DNA from: Prevotella sp. UBA3294
GTDB taxonomy: Bacteria > Bacteroidota > Bacteroidia > Bacteroidales > Bacteroidaceae
Direction of reading: 5' to 3'
Length of the DNA stretch: 12,351 nt
Assembly (NCBI GenBank): GCA_002361535.1
Contig: DETG01000030.1
Location: forward strand, 1-12,351
Part shown: piece after piece, positions 6,628-12,351 of the stretch
How positions within the stretch are numbered: the first letter of the stretch is position 1
Layout of the letters: the number at the start of each line of letters is the position of its first letter
The notes under the pieces: model-generated
Database searches by the model: none
Seen by the model: the letters and a program-made list of their open reading frames with translations, nothing else
What the model was told of the DNA's origin: nothing
Position numbers and translations under genes: made by a program

Positions 6628-7137
6628 CTAATTAGTCTTATAGGTGTATTTCACTTCAGAAAGGTCTTTGTTGGCCTTCTCGATCTTTGCTCCCAGTCCT
6701 TTCTTGTATTCTTCCATTTTAGCAGCTAATTCGCTATCGGCTAAAGAAATCATCTCACAAGCTAAGATGGCAGCATTCATGGCGCCGTTGATGGCCACGG
6801 TGGCTACAGGAATACCCGGAGGCATCTGCAGGATGCTGTAAAGAGCATCGACACCATCAAGTACACTGCCTTTGATGGGAACACCAATGACGGGAAGTGG
6901 AGTGCTGGCAGCAATCACTCCGGGTAATGCGGCAGCCATACCGGCACCAGCTATAATCACTTGGATACCCCGCGACTTTGCTGTCTTGGCAAATTGTTCC
7001 ACTGCATCGGGTGTGCGATGAGCAGAGAGGGCATTCACTTCGAACGGTACTTGCATATCGTCGAGAAATTTCATGGCTTTTTCCATGACGGGCAGATCAC
7101 TTGTGCTGCCCATGATGATACTTACTTTTGGGGACAT
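6628..7137 (-). CDS. purE: N5-carboxyaminoimidazole ribonucleotide mutase (PurE, class I)
   Basis: The 169-residue enzyme converts N5-CAIR to CAIR in de novo purine synthesis. The phosphate loop GSTSD is at 10-14, the SAHRTP motif at 38-43 with catalytic His40, and AGAGMAAALPG at 63-73 followed by the GVPIKG loop (85-90). Length and the SAHRTP form fit class I (bacterial mutase, needing PurK for carboxylation) rather than the class II carboxylase. purK is not in the window. The gene lies 28 bp after the PAP2-like gene and is followed 1 bp later by ispG. The C-terminus ends in a Lys-rich tail after residue 140. Confidence 0.96.
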   Translation of the reverse strand: MSPKVSIIMGSTSDLPVMEKAMKFLDDMQVPFEVNALSAHRTPDAVEQFAKTAKSRGIQVIIAGAGMAAALPGVIAASTPLPVIGVPIKGSVLDGVDALYSILQMPPGIPVATVAINGAMNAAILACEMISLADSELAAKMEEYKKGLGAKIEKANKDLSEVKYTYKTN

Positions 7138-7165
7138 GCTTATATTATTTTGAATTGAATACGGA

Positions 7166-7783
7166 TTAAAAACGAAGTATAGTGAAGAAGGCCAGGACGA
7201 ATCCTAAAAGAAAGCCTGTCACAACCTGTGAGAGGGAGTGTTGCCGAAGTATCATCCTGCTGGTACCCAACACACCTGCTACCACAATGACCACACATAA
7301 CCACCAAACGGGGTTGAAGGAGAACATGCCCGAAAAGGCAATCAATGCTCCTGCCACACCACCGATGGCTGCTGTATGTGTGCTGATCTTCCAGAATAGG
7401 TTGATCATGGCACATACTACTTGAATGGCAAGGGCTGCCACAATGATGCTGCTCATGAAATGCGGAATATGCAACAAATTCATGATGTAGTAACACAAGA
7501 AATAACAGACGATGGAAATGACATAAGGAATCATACGCCGTTCCTTATAGCCTAACTCCAACAGCGACCATCCCTGGTATTTCCGATAGAAATGAATGAG
7601 CCATGCCGGCAGAAGGACAGTACACAGATAGACAATACCCAATACCGATAGCTTATACCCTATGGGTAGTACGCTCATATAACTGAAAATAAACAGGAAT
7701 ATGAGTCCGACAATAGCCAGATAGAACGGGTGGAAGATGGCACTCAGTACCCGTGCTGCGAAGATGATGTCTCTTTCTCTCAA
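7166..7783 (-). CDS. PAP2-like membrane protein with degenerate phosphatase motifs
   Basis: A small integral membrane protein with about five or six hydrophobic helices. Near its end, SR-x5-H-x3-Q-x3-G (SRMILRQHSLSQVVTG) resembles PAP2 motif 3, with the usual Asp replaced by Gln. Upstream, STHTAAIGG takes the place of the PSGH motif and keeps one His. PAP2 enzymes dephosphorylate lipid or polyprenyl pyrophosphates, so a similar role at the membrane is possible, but altered motifs leave activity open. The frame has no ATG near its start. The choice lies between GTG at 7855, which would overlap rpoN by 47 bp, and TTG at 7783, preceded by AAAGAG and 25 bp after rpoN. The TTG is preferred here because the conserved-looking part begins at RERDIIFAAR. 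Isoprenoid gene ispG lies two genes downstream. Confidence 0.75.
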   Translation of the reverse strand: MRERDIIFAARVLSAIFHPFYLAIVGLIFLFIFSYMSVLPIGYKLSVLGIVYLCTVLLPAWLIHFYRKYQGWSLLELGYKERRMIPYVISIVCYFLCYYIMNLLHIPHFMSSIIVAALAIQVVCAMINLFWKISTHTAAIGGVAGALIAFSGMFSFNPVWWLCVVIVVAGVLGTSRMILRQHSLSQVVTGFLLGFVLAFFTILRF

Positions 7784-7808
7784 TTTCTCTTTAATTAAAT
7801 GATTTCCC

Positions 7809-9302
7809 TCAATTGGTCTTTCTGAACCGTGCAATGGGAATACCCAGCTGCTCACGGTATTTGGCTACGGTACGCCGTGCGATGGCATAACCTTGATTCT
7901 TCATTTCTCGTGCTAACTGATCGTCATTTAAGGGTTTCTTCGGATCCTCACTGCTGATCATCTCATGCAATACTGCTTTCAATTTCCGTGTTGACATTTC
8001 CTCTCCGCTTTCGGTCTTTACACTTTCACTGAAGAAATGACGAAGACGGAAGATTCCCCAGCGTGTCTGGGCATACTTGGAGTTACAGACTCGCGACACA
8101 GTGCTGATATCCAAGCCTGTGCGTTCCGCTATATCTTTCAATACCATCGGCTTCAAGTCGTTCTCATCTCCCTCTAAGAAGAATTGCCGCTGTAAGTCGA
8201 TAATGGTCTTCATGGTGATATATAAGGTATGACGACGCTGTTTAACGGCATCAATATATCCTTTGGCACGTTCCACTTTCTCACGAGCATAGAGGAGTGC
8301 CTGTTTGTCTTGCCGCGACATACTCTGCTTATTCTCCTGATACCCTTTCAGCAGGTTACTGAAGGAGGGTGATACATATAAGTCGGGCACACGACCTTTA
8401 TTAATATAGAACGAGATGGTGCCGTCGTCGTTGGTATCTACCACGAAGTCGGGCGTGATCTGCTGAAGGTTTCTTCCTTCAGTCTCGCCCATGGAGGATC
8501 CAGGTTTCGGATTGAGCTTCAGAATTTCTGTCTGTACTTGATTCAAGAGTTCGTCAGACAGGTTCAGGTGCTCATTGATACGACTCCATTGCTTGTTCAT
8601 GAATTCCTTGAAGTAATGGGTAATCACTTCCAGCATCCACCGACGGATGGGAGTATCTGGGCGACGTTCGATCTGCAGTAGCAGACACTCTTTCAACGAA
8701 CGGGCACCAATACCCGCAGGATCGAAACCTTGTAAGAGGGTCAGTATCTCTTCTACTTCCTTTTCTGAAACGTCCATGGAGTGGAAGATAGCTAACTCAT
8801 CGGCAATGGTATCGAGCGGTTTCCGCAGTAATCCGTCACTGTCGAGGGATCCAATCAGATATTCCATGATATCCTGCTGATGGGCTGTAAGTTCCGTTTC
8901 ACGCATCTGCTCCTTTAGCTGGTCATAGAAAGAACGTTGGTCACCATAGGTGATCTCCTCTAATTCTGCACTGCTGGTATAATATTTATTGGATTCAGGC
9001 TCGGGCATCTCATCATCGCCTCCCATATTCTGTAAAGCGGTATCAAGGGCATCAGCACGTTCCTCCCGTTCTATGCTCTCCTCGTATGACTCGGCAGTAT
9101 CCGGCTCACTGCTTTCAGATAGATCAGTATCTTCGGATGGGGTGGTCTCTAAGGCAGGATTGTCATCGATCTCTGCCTGTACGCTTTGTTCGAGTTCAGC
9201 CAAAGGCATCTCCAACAGTCTTACTTGCAGCATCTGCTGTTGGGTGAGCCGTTGTTGCTGGATCAGTTTCTGCTCTTGTGTCTGAACAAGTCTCTGCACC
9301 AT
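7809..9302 (-). CDS. rpoN: RNA polymerase sigma-54 factor
   Basis: Sigma-54 directs core polymerase to -24/-12 promoters and needs AAA+ activators to melt DNA. This 497-residue protein has the Gln/Leu-rich region I (1-50: QKLIQQQRLTQQQ, then MPLAELEQ), an acidic linker (about 50-105, many Asp and Glu), the core-binding region III, a helix-turn-helix near TGLDISTVSRVCNSKY and the RpoN box ARRTVAKYRE at 475-484. Length is normal for the family. It starts 7 bp after the upstream unknown gene and continues into the PAP2-like gene. No enhancer-binding activator and no clear -24/-12 promoter were seen in the window. Confidence 0.97.
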   Translation of the reverse strand: MVQRLVQTQEQKLIQQQRLTQQQMLQVRLLEMPLAELEQSVQAEIDDNPALETTPSEDTDLSESSEPDTAESYEESIEREERADALDTALQNMGGDDEMPEPESNKYYTSSAELEEITYGDQRSFYDQLKEQMRETELTAHQQDIMEYLIGSLDSDGLLRKPLDTIADELAIFHSMDVSEKEVEEILTLLQGFDPAGIGARSLKECLLLQIERRPDTPIRRWMLEVITHYFKEFMNKQWSRINEHLNLSDELLNQVQTEILKLNPKPGSSMGETEGRNLQQITPDFVVDTNDDGTISFYINKGRVPDLYVSPSFSNLLKGYQENKQSMSRQDKQALLYAREKVERAKGYIDAVKQRRHTLYITMKTIIDLQRQFFLEGDENDLKPMVLKDIAERTGLDISTVSRVCNSKYAQTRWGIFRLRHFFSESVKTESGEEMSTRKLKAVLHEMISSEDPKKPLNDDQLAREMKNQGYAIARRTVAKYREQLGIPIARFRKTN

Positions 9303-9309
9303 ATTACTG

Positions 9310-9957
9310 CTATTTAAAATACTCTTTCATCTGTGCCGCTAAGGCATACAGTTTCTCAGGACTGTCGTTTCCGAAACGTTGCCACATTTTCTGACAGGGC
9401 ACCATCAAGGGGGTGAGCATGATTTCCGAACGGTTCAGATAAGGATCACAGATCTGATAGATATCCATGATCTTCACTATCTCTGCGGGTTTCAGTTTGA
9501 TGAGTTTACTCAATTCTTGAATCTCCGGGGTCTCCACCACCATCGTATTGGGCGTCAGACGGAAATAAAGGTCAAGAATCATCAGTAACATCACGGGCTT
9601 GATAGTCTTGTCCTCAGGCAACGGTTTGAAGTCAAGTTCCCACGACTCTACCGTCTCTACTCCTTGATAGAAATGATCGGCGGTGTTGAATCCTTTCATC
9701 TGGCGAAGCATACGTACTCCCTTGGCAAGTTTATTAGGACTATTCCCATATTTCTCCCATAGACGCTCCATACGAGGTGTATCCAACTGTCGCAGTTTAA
9801 ACATCTGTTCATAGAGAAACTGTGGAGGAATATGCAATTCCATACCTAATTCCACCATGGAACGTGAATATAAGGGTTTCACACCTTCTGGTTTTTTCAG
9901 ATACAGCTGCATCAACAACAGCCAGTATTCATCCTGCCATAACGAATGCTTTGCCAT
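9310..9957 (-). CDS. Conserved-looking unknown protein with an internal duplication, upstream of rpoN
   Basis: This 215-residue soluble, helix-rich protein is not assigned to a named family. The start was set at ATG 9957 because the longer frame begins at a TTG (9984) that overlaps the promoter -7 box. Two halves look alike. At 10-90, LLLMQLYLKK, then MVELGMELHIPP, then LWEKYGNSPNKL; at 119-214, LLMILDLYFR, then IQELSKLIKLKP, then MWQRFGNDSPEKL. Shared landmarks are a leading hydrophobic helix, E-L-x3-[LI]-x-[IL]-x-P, and W-x2-[FY]-G-N-(D)-S-P-x-K-L. Each half could hold a helix-turn-helix-like unit, but that is inference. It is the first gene of the run containing rpoN, 7 bp away, so a link to sigma-54 or simple co-expression is possible. 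Confidence 0.8.
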   Translation of the reverse strand: MAKHSLWQDEYWLLLMQLYLKKPEGVKPLYSRSMVELGMELHIPPQFLYEQMFKLRQLDTPRMERLWEKYGNSPNKLAKGVRMLRQMKGFNTADHFYQGVETVESWELDFKPLPEDKTIKPVMLLMILDLYFRLTPNTMVVETPEIQELSKLIKLKPAEIVKIMDIYQICDPYLNRSEIMLTPLMVPCQKMWQRFGNDSPEKLYALAAQMKEYFK

Positions 9958-9973
9958 ACTTTTTTGTTTTGTG

Positions 9974-10001
9974 CAAAGATACAAATATTCTGATTAAGCA
10001 A
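9974..10001 (-). promoter_or_regulatory. Promoter of the rpoN-purE-ispG gene run
   Basis: On the minus strand TATCTTTG (9981-9974) is a perfect TAnnTTTG -7 box. A weaker -33 candidate TTGC lies at 10001-9998, with a slightly short spacer. Initiation near 9968 would leave a leader of about 10 nt before the ATG at 9957. This box rules out the upstream TTG start of the first gene. Confidence 0.65.
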
Positions 10002-10066
10002 GAAGAAAAAAAAGATTTTTTTTCGAGAGTGTGAAGATTATCTTCAATTAGTGGAGAAGTACAATG

Positions 10067-10105
10067 AAAACAAATAAAGAGCATCTCCTGTTAAGAAATG
10101 CTCTT
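10067..10105 (-). terminator. Intrinsic terminator after the rubredoxin gene
   Basis: AAGAGCAT (10077-10084) and ATGCTCTT (10098-10105) form the outer stem, extended by three inner pairs to 11 bp around a 7-nt loop. In the minus direction TATTTGTTTT follows. It sits 12 bp past the rubredoxin stop and separates the DUF4254-GT9-rubredoxin unit from the rpoN unit. Confidence 0.8.
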
Positions 10106-10117
10106 ATCATGGGAAGG

Positions 10118-10276
10118 TTATTCCTCCGAGAAATCTTCCTTGCCAACTCCGCAAAGTGGACAAACCCAGTCTTCTGGTAGATCTTCGAATGCTGTTCCGG
10201 GCTCGATACCGTTATCAGGATCGCCCACTTCTGGGTCATAAACATAACCACAGGTGTCACAAATGTACTTCTTCAT
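10118..10276 (-). CDS. Rubredoxin
   Basis: This 52-residue protein begins [20 protein letters not shown] and ends with [14 protein letters not shown]. The two CxxCG motifs (C6, C9 and C39, C42) hold a single iron atom, and [19 protein letters not shown] and GKEDF are standard rubredoxin sequence. It is a cytoplasmic one-electron carrier, used by anaerobes for oxygen or peroxide detoxification and other redox steps. Length is typical for the family. The gene lies 32 bp after the GT9 gene, too little for a full separate promoter, and is followed at once by an intrinsic terminator, so it is probably the last gene of the DUF4254 unit. Its redox partner is not in the window. Confidence 0.95.
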   Translation of the reverse strand: MKKYICDTCGYVYDPEVGDPDNGIEPGTAFEDLPEDWVCPLCGVGKEDFSEE

Positions 10277-10308
10277 CTTGTTTGGATTGTTAGTGAATAA
10301 TAAAAAAA

Positions 10309-11382
10309 TTATGAGTGGGTGGCCTGGTGTGCCCTACGAGAGAGCACGGTAGCCACATGTCTTACAATCTGTTCTGGCGGAATATTATGCATACAAGCAT
10401 AGTCACCACGCATACAGGGTTTGTTTCCGTAGATACTACAGGGCCTGCACGACAGGTCGATCTGTACGGCATCCTCGCTACGCTGTCCCCATCCCATGAA
10501 TCCTCCAAAAGGATGGGTGGCACCCCATACACTCACCACAGGTGTTCCCGTGAGTGATGCCAGGTGCATGTTCCCACTGTCCATTGAGAGCATCACTTGA
10601 AGATGGCTCATCAGAATTAGTTCTTCTCCGAGACCGCCAAGTAGCTTCGAAGCATGGTGACATTGCGGATAGCGCATACACCAGTCATCGAATATGCTCA
10701 TCTCTTGTTTGCCGCCACCGAAGAGAAAGAGTTTACTCTTGGGGTATCGTTCTGCCAGCTGACTGATCACCTGTTCCATTAGTTTGATGGGATAGATCTT
10801 TCCTTCATGGGCAGCAAAGGGAGCAATACCAATCCAAGGCTCCTGATCGTCTATCGATCGGAATACCTCGGGTAATACAGAAAGGTCACCTCCTTCAGGA
10901 GGAAATATCGATTGGAAATTCAAGGTGACAGGATAACCTAATTGTTCAAAGACATCACAATAGTTTTGAAAGGATGTAGGCTGTTGTTCGAGAACCTTGT
11001 TGTTCACCGAGGTCAACTTTCGTTTTCCCTTTCTGTGCTTGTTGATATGAGCAGCATGGTAACGACCTAAATTGAAACGGGCTCGAAGGTAACTGGAACG
11101 TAACACGTTATGCAGATCTGCAATGGCTGTGAACTTTTTTGCCGTGAGACGGCGGTAGAGAGCATTCAGCCCCTTCACTCCGTGGTATTCATTCTTCACG
11201 TCGGCTTCCATGAAACCCACATTCGGTGCGATGTTCTCGAAAAACGGACGAGCAAATGCCTTGCTCAGTACCGTGATGCGTACATCGGGGTACTGATGAG
11301 CTAATGAATAGACGACAGGCACCGTCATGGCCACATCGCCTAACGCAGAAAAACGGATAATCAAAATATGCTCGTGTTTCAC
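10309..11382 (-). CDS. Glycosyltransferase family 9 (heptosyltransferase-like)
   Basis: A 357-residue GT-B enzyme. The N-terminal RFSALGD (10-16) is the acceptor-side motif of heptosyltransferases and [15 protein letters not shown] (267-281) is the nucleotide-sugar binding signature, followed by VSVWGATHP. Such enzymes add heptose or related sugars to the LPS core on the inner face of the inner membrane. A four-cysteine cluster near the end (C312, C315, C323, C330) follows the donor-site region and may bind a metal or form disulfides. The gene lies 29 bp after DUF4254 and 32 bp before rubredoxin. Donor and acceptor sugars are unknown, so no waa symbol is given. Confidence 0.9.
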   Translation of the reverse strand: MKHEHILIIRFSALGDVAMTVPVVYSLAHQYPDVRITVLSKAFARPFFENIAPNVGFMEADVKNEYHGVKGLNALYRRLTAKKFTAIADLHNVLRSSYLRARFNLGRYHAAHINKHRKGKRKLTSVNNKVLEQQPTSFQNYCDVFEQLGYPVTLNFQSIFPPEGGDLSVLPEVFRSIDDQEPWIGIAPFAAHEGKIYPIKLMEQVISQLAERYPKSKLFLFGGGKQEMSIFDDWCMRYPQCHHASKLLGGLGEELILMSHLQVMLSMDSGNMHLASLTGTPVVSVWGATHPFGGFMGWGQRSEDAVQIDLSCRPCSIYGNKPCMRGDYACMHNIPPEQIVRHVATVLSRRAHQATHS

Positions 11383-11411
11383 TTCCTCACTCCTTGGGAT
11401 TCCACGATATT

Positions 11412-12023
11412 TTATTTTTTGCCATATAACACCGGATTGGTGGATGGGTCGTTGTACATCTTCATCTGACGATAAACCTTCATGTATTTACGACCCGCAG
11501 CAATATCCTCTAACAACTGATCAATTGCCGTACTCAAGTCAACCTGCTGTTCTAATAGCACGTTTAATTTGTCCTGACATTTCTGTCGGTGCTCAGGGGT
11601 GGCATCAGTGCGCTCTGCCTGCTCACGCATATGATAAATCTTCAGGGCGAGGATGCTCAGACGGTCAATTGCCCAGGCAGGACTCTCGGTATTAATACGA
11701 GCATCAGACTGTACCTTGACATCGGAGTACTGCTGACGGAAATAACTGTCTATCTGCTCCACAAGATCGGTACGGTCTTGATTTGATCGGTCAATACGCC
11801 GTTTCAGCTGTAGGGCATCAATCGGATGAATATGAGGATCACGAATGATATCCTCGAAATGCCATTGAACAGTATCTATCCAACACTTCAGATACAGACG
11901 GTTCTCAATAGAGTCGCGATCGTAGGGGTTGTTAATAGGTGTCTCGATATCATCTTTAATGTGATAGTCTCTGATGGCTTGATTGAAAATCTTGTTGCAA
12001 TGTTCTGTGAAAGTCATGATCAT
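11412..12023 (-). CDS. DUF4254 family protein
   Basis: This 203-residue hydrophilic, probably helical protein matches what is known of DUF4254, a Bacteroidota family without a known function, often found next to a GT9 glycosyltransferase as here. Recognisable parts are NPYDRDSIENRLYLKCWIDT (32-51), then WHFEDIIRDP, a middle SPAWAIDRLSILALKIYHM-type segment and an AAGRKYMKVYRQMKMYNDP-type end with many basic residues. There is no signal peptide or membrane segment. ATG 12023 is used; a second ATG two codons on is equally possible. Its promoter is clear (12038-12068). It begins the DUF4254-GT9-rubredoxin unit, and an accessory role in LPS core synthesis is inference. Confidence 0.85.
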   Translation of the reverse strand: MIMTFTEHCNKIFNQAIRDYHIKDDIETPINNPYDRDSIENRLYLKCWIDTVQWHFEDIIRDPHIHPIDALQLKRRIDRSNQDRTDLVEQIDSYFRQQYSDVKVQSDARINTESPAWAIDRLSILALKIYHMREQAERTDATPEHRQKCQDKLNVLLEQQVDLSTAIDQLLEDIAAGRKYMKVYRQMKMYNDPSTNPVLYGKK

Positions 12024-12037
12024 TTTTTTTACTTTTG

Positions 12038-12068
12038 CAAATATAGAGATTTATTTTTAATTACCAAA
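12038..12068 (-). promoter_or_regulatory. Promoter of the DUF4254-GT9-rubredoxin unit
   Basis: On the minus strand a TTTG -33 box (12068-12065) is followed after exactly 19 bp by TATATTTG (12045-12038), a full match to the Bacteroidota consensus. Initiation near 12031 leaves a leader of only about 8 nt before the ATG at 12023. Confidence 0.8.
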
Positions 12069-12198
12069 CAAATTGTTGGATAATTTTGTGTTCTCTCCTT
12101 ATATTTATTGTATTTATGGAGTACAATCAATCACTGTATGAAGCTCAAAATGAGACATGTGAACGTTACCAATGTGAAAAAAATAAAAAAAACGACTT

Positions 12199-12206
12199 TA
12201 TTTTTG
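12199..12206 (+). promoter_or_regulatory. Upstream -7 box (P1) of the rightward gene
   Basis: TATTTTTG matches TAnnTTTG, but no good -33 box is seen 19-21 bp upstream, where the sequence is an A-rich run. If used, the transcript would carry a leader of about 130 nt that includes the hairpins at 12224-12252. Confidence 0.35.
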
Positions 12207-12252
12207 CACAATCAGGGGTGTTCTGTGCAACTTGAAGTGCTTTTTTCTTCAA
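12204..12252 (+). repeat. Two consecutive inverted repeats between P1 and P2
   Basis: TTGCACA (12204-12210) pairs with TGTGCAA (12224-12230) around a 13-nt loop. TTGAAG (12232-12237) pairs with CTTCAA (12247-12252) around a 9-nt T-rich loop. The first overlaps the P1 -7 box, so it may act as a DNA operator rather than an RNA hairpin. A DNA-binding regulator or an attenuator are both possible. Confidence 0.45.
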
Positions 12253-12256
12253 AATA

Positions 12257-12288
12257 TTTGCATACATGAATAAAAATTTGTTCCTTTG
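12257..12288 (+). promoter_or_regulatory. Main promoter (P2) of the rightward gene
   Basis: TTTG (12257-12260), a 20-bp spacer, and TTCCTTTG (12281-12288), seven of eight matches to TAnnTTTG. Initiation near 12295 gives a leader of about 47 nt, AT-rich and without a clear ribosome-binding site, ahead of the ATG at 12342. Confidence 0.6.
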
Positions 12289-12341
12289 CACCCGAATTTT
12301 TAAAGTAGAAAGATTTTATTAACAACTTAAATTTTACAATT

Positions 12342-12351
12342 ATGTCAGAAA
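12342..12351 (+). CDS. Start of an unidentified rightward gene, cut by the window edge
   Basis: An ATG at 12342-12344 followed by TCA GAA (Met-Ser-Glu) is well placed behind promoter P2 and an AT-rich leader typical of Bacteroidota genes. Only three codons and one further base are visible, so the product cannot be named. It is divergent from the DUF4254 unit. Confidence 0.5.

Noticed and set aside
9958..9984. TTG-initiated nine-residue N-terminal extension of the gene upstream of rpoN
   Set aside because: It overlaps the TATCTTTG promoter box, so it would lie upstream of the expected transcription start; the ATG at 9957 is the better start.
10048..10260. Minus-strand frame of 70 codons across the rubredoxin region
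   Set aside because: It is out of frame with rubredoxin, whose two CxxCG motifs are unmistakable, and it runs through the intrinsic terminator.
12116..12235. Small plus-strand frame of 39 codons starting MEYNQSLYEAQ
   Set aside because: It overlaps a likely promoter box (12199-12206) and an inverted repeat, and has no clear promoter of its own; probably fortuitous, though a short peptide cannot be excluded.

Overview
The window looks like a chromosomal segment of an anaerobic Bacteroidota, most likely a Prevotella-type organism. The grounds are a DUF4254 protein next to a GT9 glycosyltransferase, a sigma-54 gene preceded by a conserved unknown gene, promoters fitting the Bacteroidota consensus TTTG-N19/20-TAnnTTTG, near-absence of Shine-Dalgarno sequences, and several iron-sulfur or iron enzymes (NadA, IspG, rubredoxin). 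Every complete gene lies on the minus strand. Genus assignment is inference.

Reading right to left, in the direction of transcription: a roughly 320-bp promoter region at the right edge sends one transcript rightward into a gene of which only the first codons are visible, and one leftward through DUF4254, a GT9 (heptosyltransferase-like) enzyme and a rubredoxin too short for a usual ORF cutoff. That operon ends at a good intrinsic terminator (10067-10105). A new promoter at about 9974-10001 starts a six-gene run: a 215-residue unknown protein with an internal duplication, rpoN (sigma-54), a degenerate PAP2-like membrane protein, purE, ispG with a shortened insert, and an aldo/keto reductase. 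Spacing in this run is from 1 to 28 bp.

Between the aldo/keto reductase and nadA is a 371-bp AT-rich gap. It carries four perfect DnaA boxes (TTATNCACA), all in the same orientation, plus near-matches, two pairs of 11-bp direct repeats and two palindromes. It is the most striking feature here and is a candidate replication origin (oriC) or other DnaA-binding locus. To its left is a compact three-gene unit: nadA (quinolinate synthase), a polytopic membrane protein resembling GT-C glycosyltransferases, and a DPM/GtrB-type GT2 glycosyltransferase. The last two probably work together on polyprenyl-linked sugar transfer.

The left 647 bp hold no convincing intact gene. The extreme left is the 5' end of an IS1182-like transposase reading off the window. 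Its upstream end carries a promoter, a start-codon-masking inverted repeat and a terminator-like hairpin, an arrangement expected to silence read-through expression. Next to it is a decayed, duplicated palindromic module (about 236-420) and several further inverted repeats of unknown role.
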